Shown: positions 51,329-59,873 of the stretch, piece after piece
How positions within the stretch are numbered: the first letter of the stretch is position 1
Layout: every line of letters begins with the position of its first letter
Notes under the pieces: model-generated
Seen by the model: the letters and a program-made list of their open reading frames with translations, nothing else
What the model was told of the DNA's origin: nothing
Database searches by the model: none
Program-made: the position numbers and the translations under genes
Assembly (NCBI GenBank): GCA_035949055.1
Contig: DASZIO010000060.1
Location: forward strand, 133,213 to 197,212
DNA length: 64,000 nt
From: Bog-756 sp035949055
GTDB lineage: Bacteria; Actinomycetota; Acidimicrobiia; Acidimicrobiales; RAAP-2
Reading direction: 5' to 3'

Positions 51329-52318
51329 ATGACGGCTGATCGAGGACAGAGGGAGCAAGCCGTCGTGCCGCGGGTCCCGCGCCAGGTGACCGCCGTCGTC
51401 CTCACCCACATGCGACCGGGTCTAGCCGGGGATGTGGTCCGGTCGTTGGTGCGCCTCGAGGGACTGCCACCGAGCCGTGTCGTGGTGGTGGTCAACGGCG
51501 ACGGCGGCCTCGACGACCACGAGCTCGAGTCACAGGTGAGGACCGTCCGGTTGAGCCGGAACACCGGGCCGGCGGGTGGCTTTCGGGCCGGCCTGGTCGA
51601 GGCTTTCTCGGATCCGACCACCGAATGGGCCTACCTGTGTGAGGACGACGTCGGCCTCTTCGACTTGCCCGTTCCCCGTGTCGCCGACGTGGTGGACCGC
51701 GTGGGCGGCCTCGGCGCGTCCCGGTCGGTGGGCGCGGTCGTGGCCTACGGACGAACCTTCGTCGGTCGCGGCGCCCACACCGTCAACGTGGTCCCCCCTC
51801 CGGGGGCCCCCGGGGAGTTCGCTCCGGTGGACGTCGCGTGCTGGGGTGCGACGCTGGTGTCGCGTTCGGTCGTCGATGCCGGGGTGCTCCCCGATCCGGA
51901 GTGGTTCTTCGGACTGGAGGACTTCGACTTCTTCTGCCGGGTGCGCGAGGCGGGGTTCGAGGTGCTCGTCGATGCCGTTGCCGCCCATCGGGTGGCCGGC
52001 GACCAGACAATGGAGGGTCGGGACCAGGCACTCGAGGTCCGCCGACCCACTGACCAGGAGGAAGCCTGGCGGTCCTACTACCACTCACGCAACTCCTTCG
52101 CGCTGGCCCGCCGGCACGGCCGGGCCAGTTGGATCGCCTGGCACCTCGCCTATTCGGTCCGCCATCTGCAGGCGGCCGGCAGTCGGGAACAACGTGGGGC
52201 GATCGTCCACGGTCTGTGGGACGGCGCCGTGGGAAGAATGGGCGAACACCCCCGTTACCGACGCCGGATCGGGGAGTTCAGCCCGACCGATTCAGAACCC
52301 GGTTCCCCGGCGACGTAG
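51329..52318 (+). CDS. GT2-family glycosyltransferase (NTGPAGG type)
   Basis: The 329-residue protein has VTAVVLTHMRPGLAGDVVRS, the motif LSRNTGPAGGFRAGL, and an acidic metal site LCEDDVGLFDLP. The base region is FFGLEDFDFFCRVREAGFE. The NTGPAGG motif is shared with the GT2 protein at 61809 and with rhamnosyl/galactofuranosyl transferases of the WbbL/GlfT type. GGAGG 5 nt upstream selects ATG 51329. asnB follows after 13 bp. Confidence 0.9.
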   Translation: MTADRGQREQAVVPRVPRQVTAVVLTHMRPGLAGDVVRSLVRLEGLPPSRVVVVVNGDGGLDDHELESQVRTVRLSRNTGPAGGFRAGLVEAFSDPTTEWAYLCEDDVGLFDLPVPRVADVVDRVGGLGASRSVGAVVAYGRTFVGRGAHTVNVVPPPGAPGEFAPVDVACWGATLVSRSVVDAGVLPDPEWFFGLEDFDFFCRVREAGFEVLVDAVAAHRVAGDQTMEGRDQALEVRRPTDQEEAWRSYYHSRNSFALARRHGRASWIAWHLAYSVRHLQAAGSREQRGAIVHGLWDGAVGRMGEHPRYRRRIGEFSPTDSEPGSPAT

Positions 52319-52331
52319 GGACACCGTCTCC

Positions 52332-54299
52332 GTGTGTGGCCTAGCCGGGCTCTTCGACCCCACCGGGGTAAGTCGCACCGAGTCGGCCGCCGCGCTGGTA
52401 GCCGGCATGACCGCCACCCTGACACACCGTGGACCAGACGGCCAGGGGTACTGGTCCGATGCCGAGCACGGGGTGTTCTTCGGCCATCGCCGGCTCGAAG
52501 TGGTCGGTGTCGGCCCGGAGGGCAGCCAACCCATGCACTCGGCCGACGGAAGGTGGGTCGTTTCCTACAACGGCGAGATCTACAACCATGGCCCCTTGCG
52601 GCGCAGGCTGGCCAACGAGGGCCTCGCCTTCCGCGGCAGCTCCGACACCGAGGTGCTGGTGGGCGCGGTTCAGCACTGGGGCCTTCCTGACGCGTTGACG
52701 GCGTGTGAGGGCATGTTCGCCTTCGCCCTGTGGGATCGCCACCGGCGGGAGCTGCACCTGGTCCGGGATCGGTTCGGGGAGAAGCCACTCTATTACGGCT
52801 GGGTGGCCGGATCGTTGGCCTTCGCCTCGGAACTGAAGGCTCTCTGCACCCTGCCCCGATTCGACGCCGAGATCGATCGTGACGCGGTGGCCCTCTTCCT
52901 CCGCCACAACTGCATTCCGGCCCCGCACACGATCTATCGCCACGTCGCCAAACTGGAGCCGGGCGAACTGGCGACCTTCGGCCTCGACGCGCGCCCGGGG
53001 CGGCACTCGGCCCGCCACTACTGGTCGGCCCGAGACGCTATCGCAGAGGCACGTGCCAGGCCTGTGACCGACGGACCGGAGGCGGTGGCCGACCGGCTCG
53101 AGACCGTCCTGTCCGAATCGGTCGCGGCCCGCATGGTGGCCGACGTGCCGGTCGGGGCGTTTCTCTCCGGCGGGATCGACTCGAGTCTGATCGTGGCCCT
53201 CATGCAGCGGCACAGCCGCGTGCCGGTGCGTACCTTCACGGTCGGGTTCGTAGATCGTGCCTTCGACGAATCCGCCGAGGCCGCCGCGGTCGCGGCCCAT
53301 CTGGGCACTGATCACACCCCGCTCGAGGTGCACGACGTCGAGGCCGCCGAGGTGATCCCGGCGTTGCCCGACATCTGGGACGAGCCCTTCGGCGACGTGT
53401 CGCAGATCCCCATGCACCTCGTCAGCCGGCTGGCCCGCACCCAGGTGACTGTCAGCCTCTCGGGAGACGGTGGGGACGAGCTCTTTGCCGGATACAACCG
53501 ACACGCCTGGCTCGAACGGTTGTGGCGACGCTCGTCCGGGCTACCCGGTCCTGTTCGTCGCTCGGCGGGTGCGGCGCTCGGATCCATCCCACCGGCGCTG
53601 GTCGAGTCCGCAGCCCGGGCGGCGGCACTGCTCCCGGGCCGACCGCCGATCAGGAACCCGTCGTCCAAGGTGGCCAAGGTGGCTAAGGTGATGGGGGCAT
53701 CGGGCGCGGAGGATGCCTATCTGTCCCTGGCGTCCTACTGGGACGACGCCGAGTCGATGGTGATCGGCGCCGGGCCGACCGTCTCGGTGGCCTCGAGACC
53801 CTCGGAGTGGCCGGAGCTCGACGGGATCACCGAACAGATGCTGTGGCTGGATCTGGTCGGCTACCTGCCCGATGACATCCTCACCAAGCTCGATCGGGCC
53901 GCGATGGCCGTTTCGCTCGAGACCCGGGTACCGTTCCTCGACCGCGCCGTGTTCGACCTAGCCTGGCGGCTCCCGCTGTCCCTGAAGCTGCGCGACGGGA
54001 CGACCAAGTGGATCCTCCGTCAGGTCCTCCACCGCCACGTTCCGGCGGAGCTGATCGAGCGACCGAAGATGGGCTTCGGCTTCCCCATCGGGGCGATGCT
54101 GCGTGGCCCGCTCCGGCCCTGGGCGGAGGAACTGCTGGCCGAGGACCGCCTCATCGGTCAGGACCTCCTCGATCCTGTACCGATCCGGCAGGCCTGGCGG
54201 CAACACCTCGGTGGGCGCCGGGACCTGTCCTACGAGCTCTGGGATGTGCTCTCGCTTCAGTCGTGGCTCGGACACTGGGTGCCGAGCCTCGGCCGATAG
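52332..54299 (+). CDS. asnB: Asparagine synthase-like glutamine amidotransferase
   Basis: This 655-residue enzyme has an N-terminal class-II glutaminase domain with nucleophile Cys2 (VCGLAGLFDPTG), THRGPDG and YNGEIYNH. The C-terminal synthetase domain has the ATP pyrophosphatase loop FLSGGIDSSLIVALM. It amidates a carboxylate with ammonia from glutamine. In a glycan locus with a UDP-sugar dehydrogenase it could amidate a uronic acid residue rather than make free asparagine; that is inference. The GTG start is fixed by the need for Cys at position 2. Confidence 0.93.
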   Translation: MCGLAGLFDPTGVSRTESAAALVAGMTATLTHRGPDGQGYWSDAEHGVFFGHRRLEVVGVGPEGSQPMHSADGRWVVSYNGEIYNHGPLRRRLANEGLAFRGSSDTEVLVGAVQHWGLPDALTACEGMFAFALWDRHRRELHLVRDRFGEKPLYYGWVAGSLAFASELKALCTLPRFDAEIDRDAVALFLRHNCIPAPHTIYRHVAKLEPGELATFGLDARPGRHSARHYWSARDAIAEARARPVTDGPEAVADRLETVLSESVAARMVADVPVGAFLSGGIDSSLIVALMQRHSRVPVRTFTVGFVDRAFDESAEAAAVAAHLGTDHTPLEVHDVEAAEVIPALPDIWDEPFGDVSQIPMHLVSRLARTQVTVSLSGDGGDELFAGYNRHAWLERLWRRSSGLPGPVRRSAGAALGSIPPALVESAARAAALLPGRPPIRNPSSKVAKVAKVMGASGAEDAYLSLASYWDDAESMVIGAGPTVSVASRPSEWPELDGITEQMLWLDLVGYLPDDILTKLDRAAMAVSLETRVPFLDRAVFDLAWRLPLSLKLRDGTTKWILRQVLHRHVPAELIERPKMGFGFPIGAMLRGPLRPWAEELLAEDRLIGQDLLDPVPIRQAWRQHLGGRRDLSYELWDVLSLQSWLGHWVPSLGR

Positions 54300-54355
54300 C
54301 CGAAATCTGCCGAGGTAGGACGACGTTCCTCATCCGAGCCTGTTGCACCCTTGGC

Positions 54356-54361
54356 TATAGT
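54356..54361 (+). promoter_or_regulatory. Candidate -10 box TATAGT
   Basis: TATAGT lies 89 nt upstream of the glycosyltransferase at 54451, in the 151-bp gap after asnB. The -35 region is poor. Confidence 0.3.
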
Positions 54362-54450
54362 CCTAGCCCATCGAGGCGCACGAGCAGGTGTGGCAGCCGT
54401 GATCGAACGAGCTCATCTCGAGTGGGGCGCGCACGAATTGGGGGCTAGTA

Positions 54451-55578
54451 ATGGAGCCGGCATCCACTGCCATGCATGAGGGCCCGGTGCGTTCGCGGTC
54501 CGGATGCCGGGTGGTCACCACGTCACTGACGGCCCGGCTCCTGCTGGCCAACCAGCTGCGTTCGATGCCTGAAATCGACTGGACGGTGGTCAGCGGCGAC
54601 CCCTACGACGATCCCCCCGAGGGCGTCGAGGTCGAAGTGGTCCCGATCCGGCGGGAGTTTGCCGCGTCCGACCTCGGCGCGTTCGTCCAACTGTGGCGGT
54701 ACCTGCGGCGTCGACGATTCGACCTGGTCCAGACCCATACACCCAAGGCTTCGTTCCTCGGGCTCCCGGCGGCGCGGCTGGCCGGGTGCCCGGCCGTCTA
54801 CACCATTCACGGATCGCTCTATTTCGCCGGTAACGACCACCGGACCAACGCGCTGGGATGGCTCTTCGAGCGATGGTGTTGCACGTGGGCCCATCGTGTA
54901 CTGGTGCAGAGCCGCGAGGATGAGCTGGTCCTGCCCAGAGTGCGGATCTGCCCTCGCAGAAAGCTGGCCTACGTAGGTAACGGAATCGTGATGGAGCGGT
55001 TCGCAACCCCGATGCCGGCGGCGCTTCAGGCGGAGCGACCCATCGTCATGATGGTCAGCCGACTGGTGCGCGAGAAGGGATGTACCGATTTCATCGATCT
55101 GGCCGCCTCCATGGCGGGGCGCGCCGACTTCGTACATGTGGGCCCCTTCGAGCACGACCAGAGCGACGCTCTCTCCGGAGCCGAGGTAGCGGCGGCGTCC
55201 GAGGCCGGCACCGTGACCTTCGTCGGCCCCGTCGAGGATGTCCGCCCCTATCTGGCTTCGGCCACCGTGGTCGTGCTGCCTTCCTACCGGGAGGGCATCC
55301 CCCGGGTGGCCATGGAGGCCGCCGCCATGGGCCGGCCGGTGGCCGCCTACGACATCAGGGGGATGCGGGAGGTGATCGACCCCAGGCTCGGCCTGCTCGC
55401 TCCTCGCGGCGACAAGAAGGCCCTCGCCGGTGTGATCGAGGCGCTGTTGAAGGACCAAGATTGGTGCTCCGAGCTCGGGCTCCTTTGCCACCAATGGGTC
55501 ATGTCGCGATTCTCCGAGGAACAGGTCGTCGAGCGACTGCGGGCCAACTACACCTCGGTGGTGAGGGGGCCGGCATGA
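54451..55578 (+). CDS. GT4-family glycosyltransferase
   Basis: This 375-residue GT-B enzyme has LVQTHTPKASFLGLPAARL and YTIHGSLYFAGNDH in the acceptor half. The donor half has VMMVSRLVREKGCTDFIDLA and an E-x7-E region PSYREGIPRVAMEAAAMG. This subgroup is close to lipid-linked sugar transferases with the HTH-TPKAS motif. The ATG at 54451 follows GGGGGC. Its stop overlaps the next start (ATGA), coupling it to the deacetylase. Confidence 0.92.
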   Translation: MEPASTAMHEGPVRSRSGCRVVTTSLTARLLLANQLRSMPEIDWTVVSGDPYDDPPEGVEVEVVPIRREFAASDLGAFVQLWRYLRRRRFDLVQTHTPKASFLGLPAARLAGCPAVYTIHGSLYFAGNDHRTNALGWLFERWCCTWAHRVLVQSREDELVLPRVRICPRRKLAYVGNGIVMERFATPMPAALQAERPIVMMVSRLVREKGCTDFIDLAASMAGRADFVHVGPFEHDQSDALSGAEVAAASEAGTVTFVGPVEDVRPYLASATVVVLPSYREGIPRVAMEAAAMGRPVAAYDIRGMREVIDPRLGLLAPRGDKKALAGVIEALLKDQDWCSELGLLCHQWVMSRFSEEQVVERLRANYTSVVRGPA

Positions 55579-56324
55579 CGAGCACGGTCTGCCTGACTGT
55601 CGACGTCGAGGACTGGTACGACGGCATGGCTGTCCTGGGTGAGCCCGTCGTCCGGCCGCACCATGCCGCCAGCGGGCTGGCCGGTCTCACCGACGTGCTC
55701 GACTCGGCCGGGGATGGCTCGGCGGTGACGATGTTCGTGGTGGGCAACTATGCGGAGTCCGTCCACGACGAACTGGCCGGCCTGGCGGCCCGGGGTCACG
55801 AGATCGCCTGCCACGGGCCCGATCATGGCCGGCTGCCGGACGATCCGGCGACGCTCCTCGAGTGGCTGCGGCGGGGCCGTACCATGCTCGAGGATCTGGT
55901 CCAAGCGCCGGTGCGGGGCTTCCGGTCGCCCCGGTTCGACGTGCCGTCCGGCCCGGGCCTCGCTCGCTACCGCGAACTGCTGGCCGATGCGGGCTTCGAG
56001 TACGTGTCCGACACCAGCGTGCTCGGCCCCGGCTCGCCGGTACGGGAGATGCCCGTCCTGACCAAGCATCGGCTGCCCATAGGTGGGGGCAGCTATCAAC
56101 GTCTCGTCCCCGTGGCAGCCACATCGGCGGTGCTCGACAAGGCTGTCGGCCCGGTGGTGCTCTACTACCATTCCTACGACTTTGGAGCCACGCTCCCCGG
56201 GGCCGGATCGATACGCTCGCTGGCCGTGGCCAAGCAGCTGATGGGGCGGGGAAGAGTGGCCAAAGTGTTCTGTCGGATTCTCAGCCGGTACGGCAGTCAG
56301 GCGTGTGGTCGTGTCGGACGGTGA
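55575..56324 (+). CDS. Polysaccharide deacetylase (NodB/PuuE-like)
   Basis: The 249-residue protein begins TVCLTVDVEDWYDG with the metal-binding aspartates, then has ARGHEIACHGPDHGRLP with His80 and His84, GFRSPRFDVPSG, and the late VVLYYHSYDF motif. Similar deacetylases (the PEP-CTERM/XrtA locus type) remove N-acetyl groups from polysaccharide amino sugars. No signal peptide is visible, so it would act in the cytoplasm on a precursor. ATGA overlap with the glycosyltransferase places both in one unit with the methyltransferase that follows. Confidence 0.92.
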   Translation: MTSTVCLTVDVEDWYDGMAVLGEPVVRPHHAASGLAGLTDVLDSAGDGSAVTMFVVGNYAESVHDELAGLAARGHEIACHGPDHGRLPDDPATLLEWLRRGRTMLEDLVQAPVRGFRSPRFDVPSGPGLARYRELLADAGFEYVSDTSVLGPGSPVREMPVLTKHRLPIGGGSYQRLVPVAATSAVLDKAVGPVVLYYHSYDFGATLPGAGSIRSLAVAKQLMGRGRVAKVFCRILSRYGSQACGRVGR

Positions 56325-56943
56325 GTTCCAGACATACTTCCAACAGCGGGCCAGCCGGTTCGCGGCCTTCTACACCAGCGAGCCGGTGGCCAGGTTGCTC
56401 GGACGCGGCCCGCTGTTCGACCGGTTGCGCCTGGCCGTCGAAACCGCGGTGTCCATGCCGGCCCAGCGGGTTCTCGATGTGGGGTGTGGCAGTGGACCGC
56501 TCTTCGCCCCCCTGGCGGTCCACGGGATCCGCGTCGTAGGCATCGACCCGGCCGAGGCGATGGTTGCCCTGGCCGTCGAACAAGCGACGGAGTTTCCGGG
56601 CCTGATCGATGTGCAGCGGCGTGGATGGGAGGACCTGGACGAGGTCGACGCCTACGATCTGGCCGTCGCGCTCGGCGTCTTCGACTATGTGGGTGACCCC
56701 GTCGACCTGTTGGCCCGGATGGGGCGGGCGGCCACTGAGGTCATCGCCTCGTTCCCGGCTCCTGGTCTGCGCTTGGTCCTGCGCAAGGTCCGGTACGGTG
56801 TGCGCGGCGTCGGGGTCCACGGCTACACGCGCGCTCGTTTCGACCAATTGGCATCACACACCGGTCTGGTCGTTGCCGGTCTGTTTCCACTGGGCCGGGC
56901 GGGGTTCGTCGTCCGATTCCGGCGCGCGGCGTCTCCACATTGA
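56305..56943 (+). CDS. SAM-dependent methyltransferase, class I
   Basis: The 212-residue protein has motif I VLDVGCGSGPLFAPL, motif II VVGIDPAEAMVALA, and LAVALGVFDYVGDPVDLL. The target is probably a sugar or lipid intermediate of the glycan. It overlaps the deacetylase by 20 bp from a GTG at 56305; a second GTG at 56311 is an equally possible start. It converges with the sulfotransferase gene, whose stop lies 1 bp away. Confidence 0.85.
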   Translation: MVVSDGEFQTYFQQRASRFAAFYTSEPVARLLGRGPLFDRLRLAVETAVSMPAQRVLDVGCGSGPLFAPLAVHGIRVVGIDPAEAMVALAVEQATEFPGLIDVQRRGWEDLDEVDAYDLAVALGVFDYVGDPVDLLARMGRAATEVIASFPAPGLRLVLRKVRYGVRGVGVHGYTRARFDQLASHTGLVVAGLFPLGRAGFVVRFRRAASPH

Positions 56944-56944
56944 G

Positions 56945-57919
56945 CTACCGGCCCTCGGTTCCGCCCTTCTCGTAGTCGTGGTCCGTCCATGCCGCGATGG
57001 GAAACTGTGCCAGTGTCCGGCGTAGGGTGGACAGCTGGCGGTCATCGAGGCGTTGTCGCCACGAGTCGGACAACTCCGCGGCAACCCGCCTGACCGCAAA
57101 GCCGGAACCCGGCGCGTTGTGCTCGTCGAGGAATGCTTGGGACCCCTCATCCCAGCTGAGGTCGAGGTCGGCGTAGAGCTGCCGGAACTCGGCGGTCGGA
57201 TCGGAGCACAGGCTCTCGTGGGTACGAAGGTGCCAATCGGGATGACGGGAGGCGGCATCCTCGATGGCGGCGGTGAGCAACCCGATCCTCCAGCTCATCC
57301 GCTCGACGGGGTCAGGTCCGGGGAGCGGCACACCCCACGCCTCGAGGTACCGGGCCCGGATGTCGGGGCGGCTCTCGAGTGTGGAGTTCCGAGCATCCTT
57401 CAAGTTCATCTCGAGCCAGCTGGCCAGGACGTTGGCCGGGTGGCGGAGCAGGATGAGCACGTCGAGGTCGAACTGGGTGGCCAGCCACTCGGTGGCGAGT
57501 TGGGCATGGATGGACTTGGCCACGATGCGACCGGACTGCCGCGGACCAGGGGGGGGATCGGCACGTGGGGCCCGGGACAGTTGCCCGGCCAGCCAGGTGA
57601 CCGGGTCGCGCCCGCCCTGGTGGATGCGGCCGACCGCGCCGGGACCCAAAAGGTGGCGGGCCAGCCGCGCCCGTCGGCCTTCGGGCGCACCACCAAGGAT
57701 CCACACCCAGAGGTCCCGGTAGTCGCGGGCCGTGTCGCCGGGCTGCAGAACGGGGTAGCGGCCGACGACGTGCTTGCCGTGGATGGCGGCCGGGTACTTG
57801 TCCTCGTTGTCGGGCTCCAGGAGGGCGATGGTGCCGGCTGCCCCGGCCAGGGCGCGCAGGGTCCAGGTGGTGCCCGATCGGGGTAGCCCGACGATCAGGA
57901 TGGGCCTCGGATCGGTCAA
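56945..57919 (-). CDS. Sulfotransferase-family protein (GLPRSGTT type)
   Basis: This 324-residue protein has the phosphosulfate loop ILIVGLPRSGTTWTLRAL at its N-terminus and the 3'-phosphate motif LILLRHPANVLASWLEMNL, both intact. The TTG at 57919 overlaps the glycosyltransferase stop (TTGA), and GGAG lies 10 nt upstream. The reading frame continues upstream antisense to nothing useful. Translation coupled to the GT2 gene suggests that the sulfated residue is the one that GT2 adds. That is inference. Confidence 0.88.
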   Translation of the reverse strand: MTDPRPILIVGLPRSGTTWTLRALAGAAGTIALLEPDNEDKYPAAIHGKHVVGRYPVLQPGDTARDYRDLWVWILGGAPEGRRARLARHLLGPGAVGRIHQGGRDPVTWLAGQLSRAPRADPPPGPRQSGRIVAKSIHAQLATEWLATQFDLDVLILLRHPANVLASWLEMNLKDARNSTLESRPDIRARYLEAWGVPLPGPDPVERMSWRIGLLTAAIEDAASRHPDWHLRTHESLCSDPTAEFRQLYADLDLSWDEGSQAFLDEHNAPGSGFAVRRVAAELSDSWRQRLDDRQLSTLRRTLAQFPIAAWTDHDYEKGGTEGR

Positions 57920-58836
57920 CCGGTTCGGGCTCCGAGCAGGGCGGCGGTCAGGCGCGCGCTGAGTCCCGGGTCGCGACGGCGGGCTCCCAGGGCACCGGAC
58001 ACGGCCCCCACGGCCAGAACCGTGCCGGCCAGCGTGGCCGCCAGCGGTGTGTGATACGCGGTGGCGAGGTGCTCCCACAGACCGGACCGGCCGGCACTCA
58101 TCTGGGCCACCGCCAGCTCGTGGTACTGCCGGCACGAGGGGGACATCGACGCACCGTGCTTGTCGAGGAACCGCTGTCGTCCCACGCGATCGGCCGACCC
58201 GTCCCGCGTCACCCGGCCGTCCCGATGTTGGTGGTATGCGTAGAGGACCTCGGGGAGAGTGCGGATGGGCCGCGTCTGCGCACAGCGGAGCCAGAGGTCC
58301 CAGTCCTCGCACGAGGGGAGGGTGACATCGACGGCCAGATCGCCGGGGAACCGGTCGCGCCGGATGACACCGAAGGGCAGGGCCACGAAATTGAACCACA
58401 GCAGCTGTCTGGACCCGTAGGAGAGGGGACCGCGGAAATTCGCGACCCGGCCGGTGTCGTTGTGGACCACTTGGTGCCACGAGGTGACCACCCCGACCTC
58501 GTCGTCGATATCGAAGCAGTCGAGGATGACGCGTGCCGCGCCGGGCAGCCAAGTGTCATCGTCATCACAGAACCCGAGGAGGTCGCCCCGGGCCGCGGCC
58601 ATCCCACGGTTCCGACTGCCACCTGGACCGATCGGCTCCTCGTTGCGGAGCACCTGCACCCGCCGATCAGCGGCCAGGCGCGCCGCGACCTCTGCAGTGC
58701 CGTTCGATGAGCCGTCGTCCACGATCACCAGCTCGAGCTCGGCCGTGCGTTGATCGAGGACCGAGCGGGCCGCCCGCTCCAGCCACACGGGCCGATTGCG
58801 GGTGGGCATGACAACGCTCAGCAGGTGAGCAGGCAT
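57916..58836 (-). CDS. GT2-family glycosyltransferase
   Basis: This 306-residue GT-A enzyme has LLSVVMPTRNRPVWLERAA, IVDDGSSNGT, the DxD-type LLGFCDDDDTWLPGA and the base region LPSCEDWDLWLRCAQ. A hydrophobic C-terminal stretch (about 267-288) may tether it to the membrane. ATG 58836 is preferred to an upstream TTG. Its stop overlaps the sulfotransferase start. Confidence 0.92.
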   Translation of the reverse strand: MPAHLLSVVMPTRNRPVWLERAARSVLDQRTAELELVIVDDGSSNGTAEVAARLAADRRVQVLRNEEPIGPGGSRNRGMAAARGDLLGFCDDDDTWLPGAARVILDCFDIDDEVGVVTSWHQVVHNDTGRVANFRGPLSYGSRQLLWFNFVALPFGVIRRDRFPGDLAVDVTLPSCEDWDLWLRCAQTRPIRTLPEVLYAYHQHRDGRVTRDGSADRVGRQRFLDKHGASMSPSCRQYHELAVAQMSAGRSGLWEHLATAYHTPLAATLAGTVLAVGAVSGALGARRRDPGLSARLTAALLGARTG

Positions 58837-58987
58837 CGGATGCCGGCGGCTGGACGGCGATGACGAGGGAGGTGCCAACGAAGGGCTTCCAACTCAGCGA
58901 ACAGCCCCCTCATGGGGCGTCATGATAACGAACACGCGAAGCCCCCGGTCCTTGTCGAGTCTCGGACGCCTGTGGCATGGTGAACCG

Positions 58988-59842
58988 ATGCGTCCTCCCA
59001 GTGCGGCCAGGGCGGCTTTCCGGAGGCTCTCGCCGAGGACGAGGAGCGCACTGCTCCACCGGATCGGTCGCTTCGCCCCTTGGGAGGATGGCTTCGACTT
59101 CACCCCACCCGCACTCGGAGCGGGCGAGAGCGCGGGCGCTCCTGACTTCGTCGGGATCGGCGTCCAGAAGGGCGGCACCAGTTGGTGGTACGAGCTGATC
59201 GCCGACCACCCCGGCGTGACCTCCCGGACCGACATTCACAAGGAACGCCACTACTTGTCGCGCTTCGGCATCGAACCCTTCGGTGACACCGAGGTGGAGA
59301 CGTACCATGGCTGGTTCCCCCGCCGAGCCGGGACCATCACCGGCGAGTGGACGCCCGACTACCTCGGCTACCCATGGGTGGCCGGCCTGCTGGCGCGGGC
59401 GGCCCCCGGGGCCAAGTTGTTGGTGATCCTCCGCGATCCGGTCGAGCGATTCCGGTCGGGGCTCTCCTTTCGGCTCAGCCTAGGAGCCTTCGCCACGGAG
59501 GCGACCTTGGCCGACGCGGTCCGTCAAGGCTTCTACGCGAAGTGCCTCCGACGATTCCTCGACTACTTCCCGATGGAGCAGTTCCTCGTCCTGCAGTACG
59601 AGCGTTGCGCGGTCGATCCGGCGCATGAGCTGGACGCCACCTACCGGTTCCTCGGACTACCCGAGCACCGGCCCGATCACCTCAGTCGACCGATCAATGT
59701 CTCGGGTGAGAAGGTCGCCATCAAACAGGATGCCATCCAACGGCTCACCGATCTGTACGCCCCCGACGTCGAAGACCTGCTCGCGCTCTTCCCCCACATC
59801 GACACCTCGCTGTGGCCGAACTTCGGGACCAGCCCGGCGTGA
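58988..59842 (+). CDS. Sulfotransferase (heparan-sulfate NDST-like), intact paralogue
   Basis: This 284-residue protein has the phosphosulfate loop DFVGIGVQKGGTSWWYEL with Lys61, Thr64 and Ser65, and the 3'-phosphate motif VILRDPVERFRSG with Ser. YHGWFPRRAGTITGEWTPDY is shared with the next gene, which is clearly a tandem paralogue. These match polysaccharide O- or N-sulfotransferases. ATG 58988 is preferred; ATG 58922 would add 22 residues. Both starts lack a strong ribosome site. Confidence 0.88.
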   Translation: MRPPSAARAAFRRLSPRTRSALLHRIGRFAPWEDGFDFTPPALGAGESAGAPDFVGIGVQKGGTSWWYELIADHPGVTSRTDIHKERHYLSRFGIEPFGDTEVETYHGWFPRRAGTITGEWTPDYLGYPWVAGLLARAAPGAKLLVILRDPVERFRSGLSFRLSLGAFATEATLADAVRQGFYAKCLRRFLDYFPMEQFLVLQYERCAVDPAHELDATYRFLGLPEHRPDHLSRPINVSGEKVAIKQDAIQRLTDLYAPDVEDLLALFPHIDTSLWPNFGTSPA

Positions 59843-59873
59843 TCGCTGACGTGCCGGCACCACTGGTCCCGCG

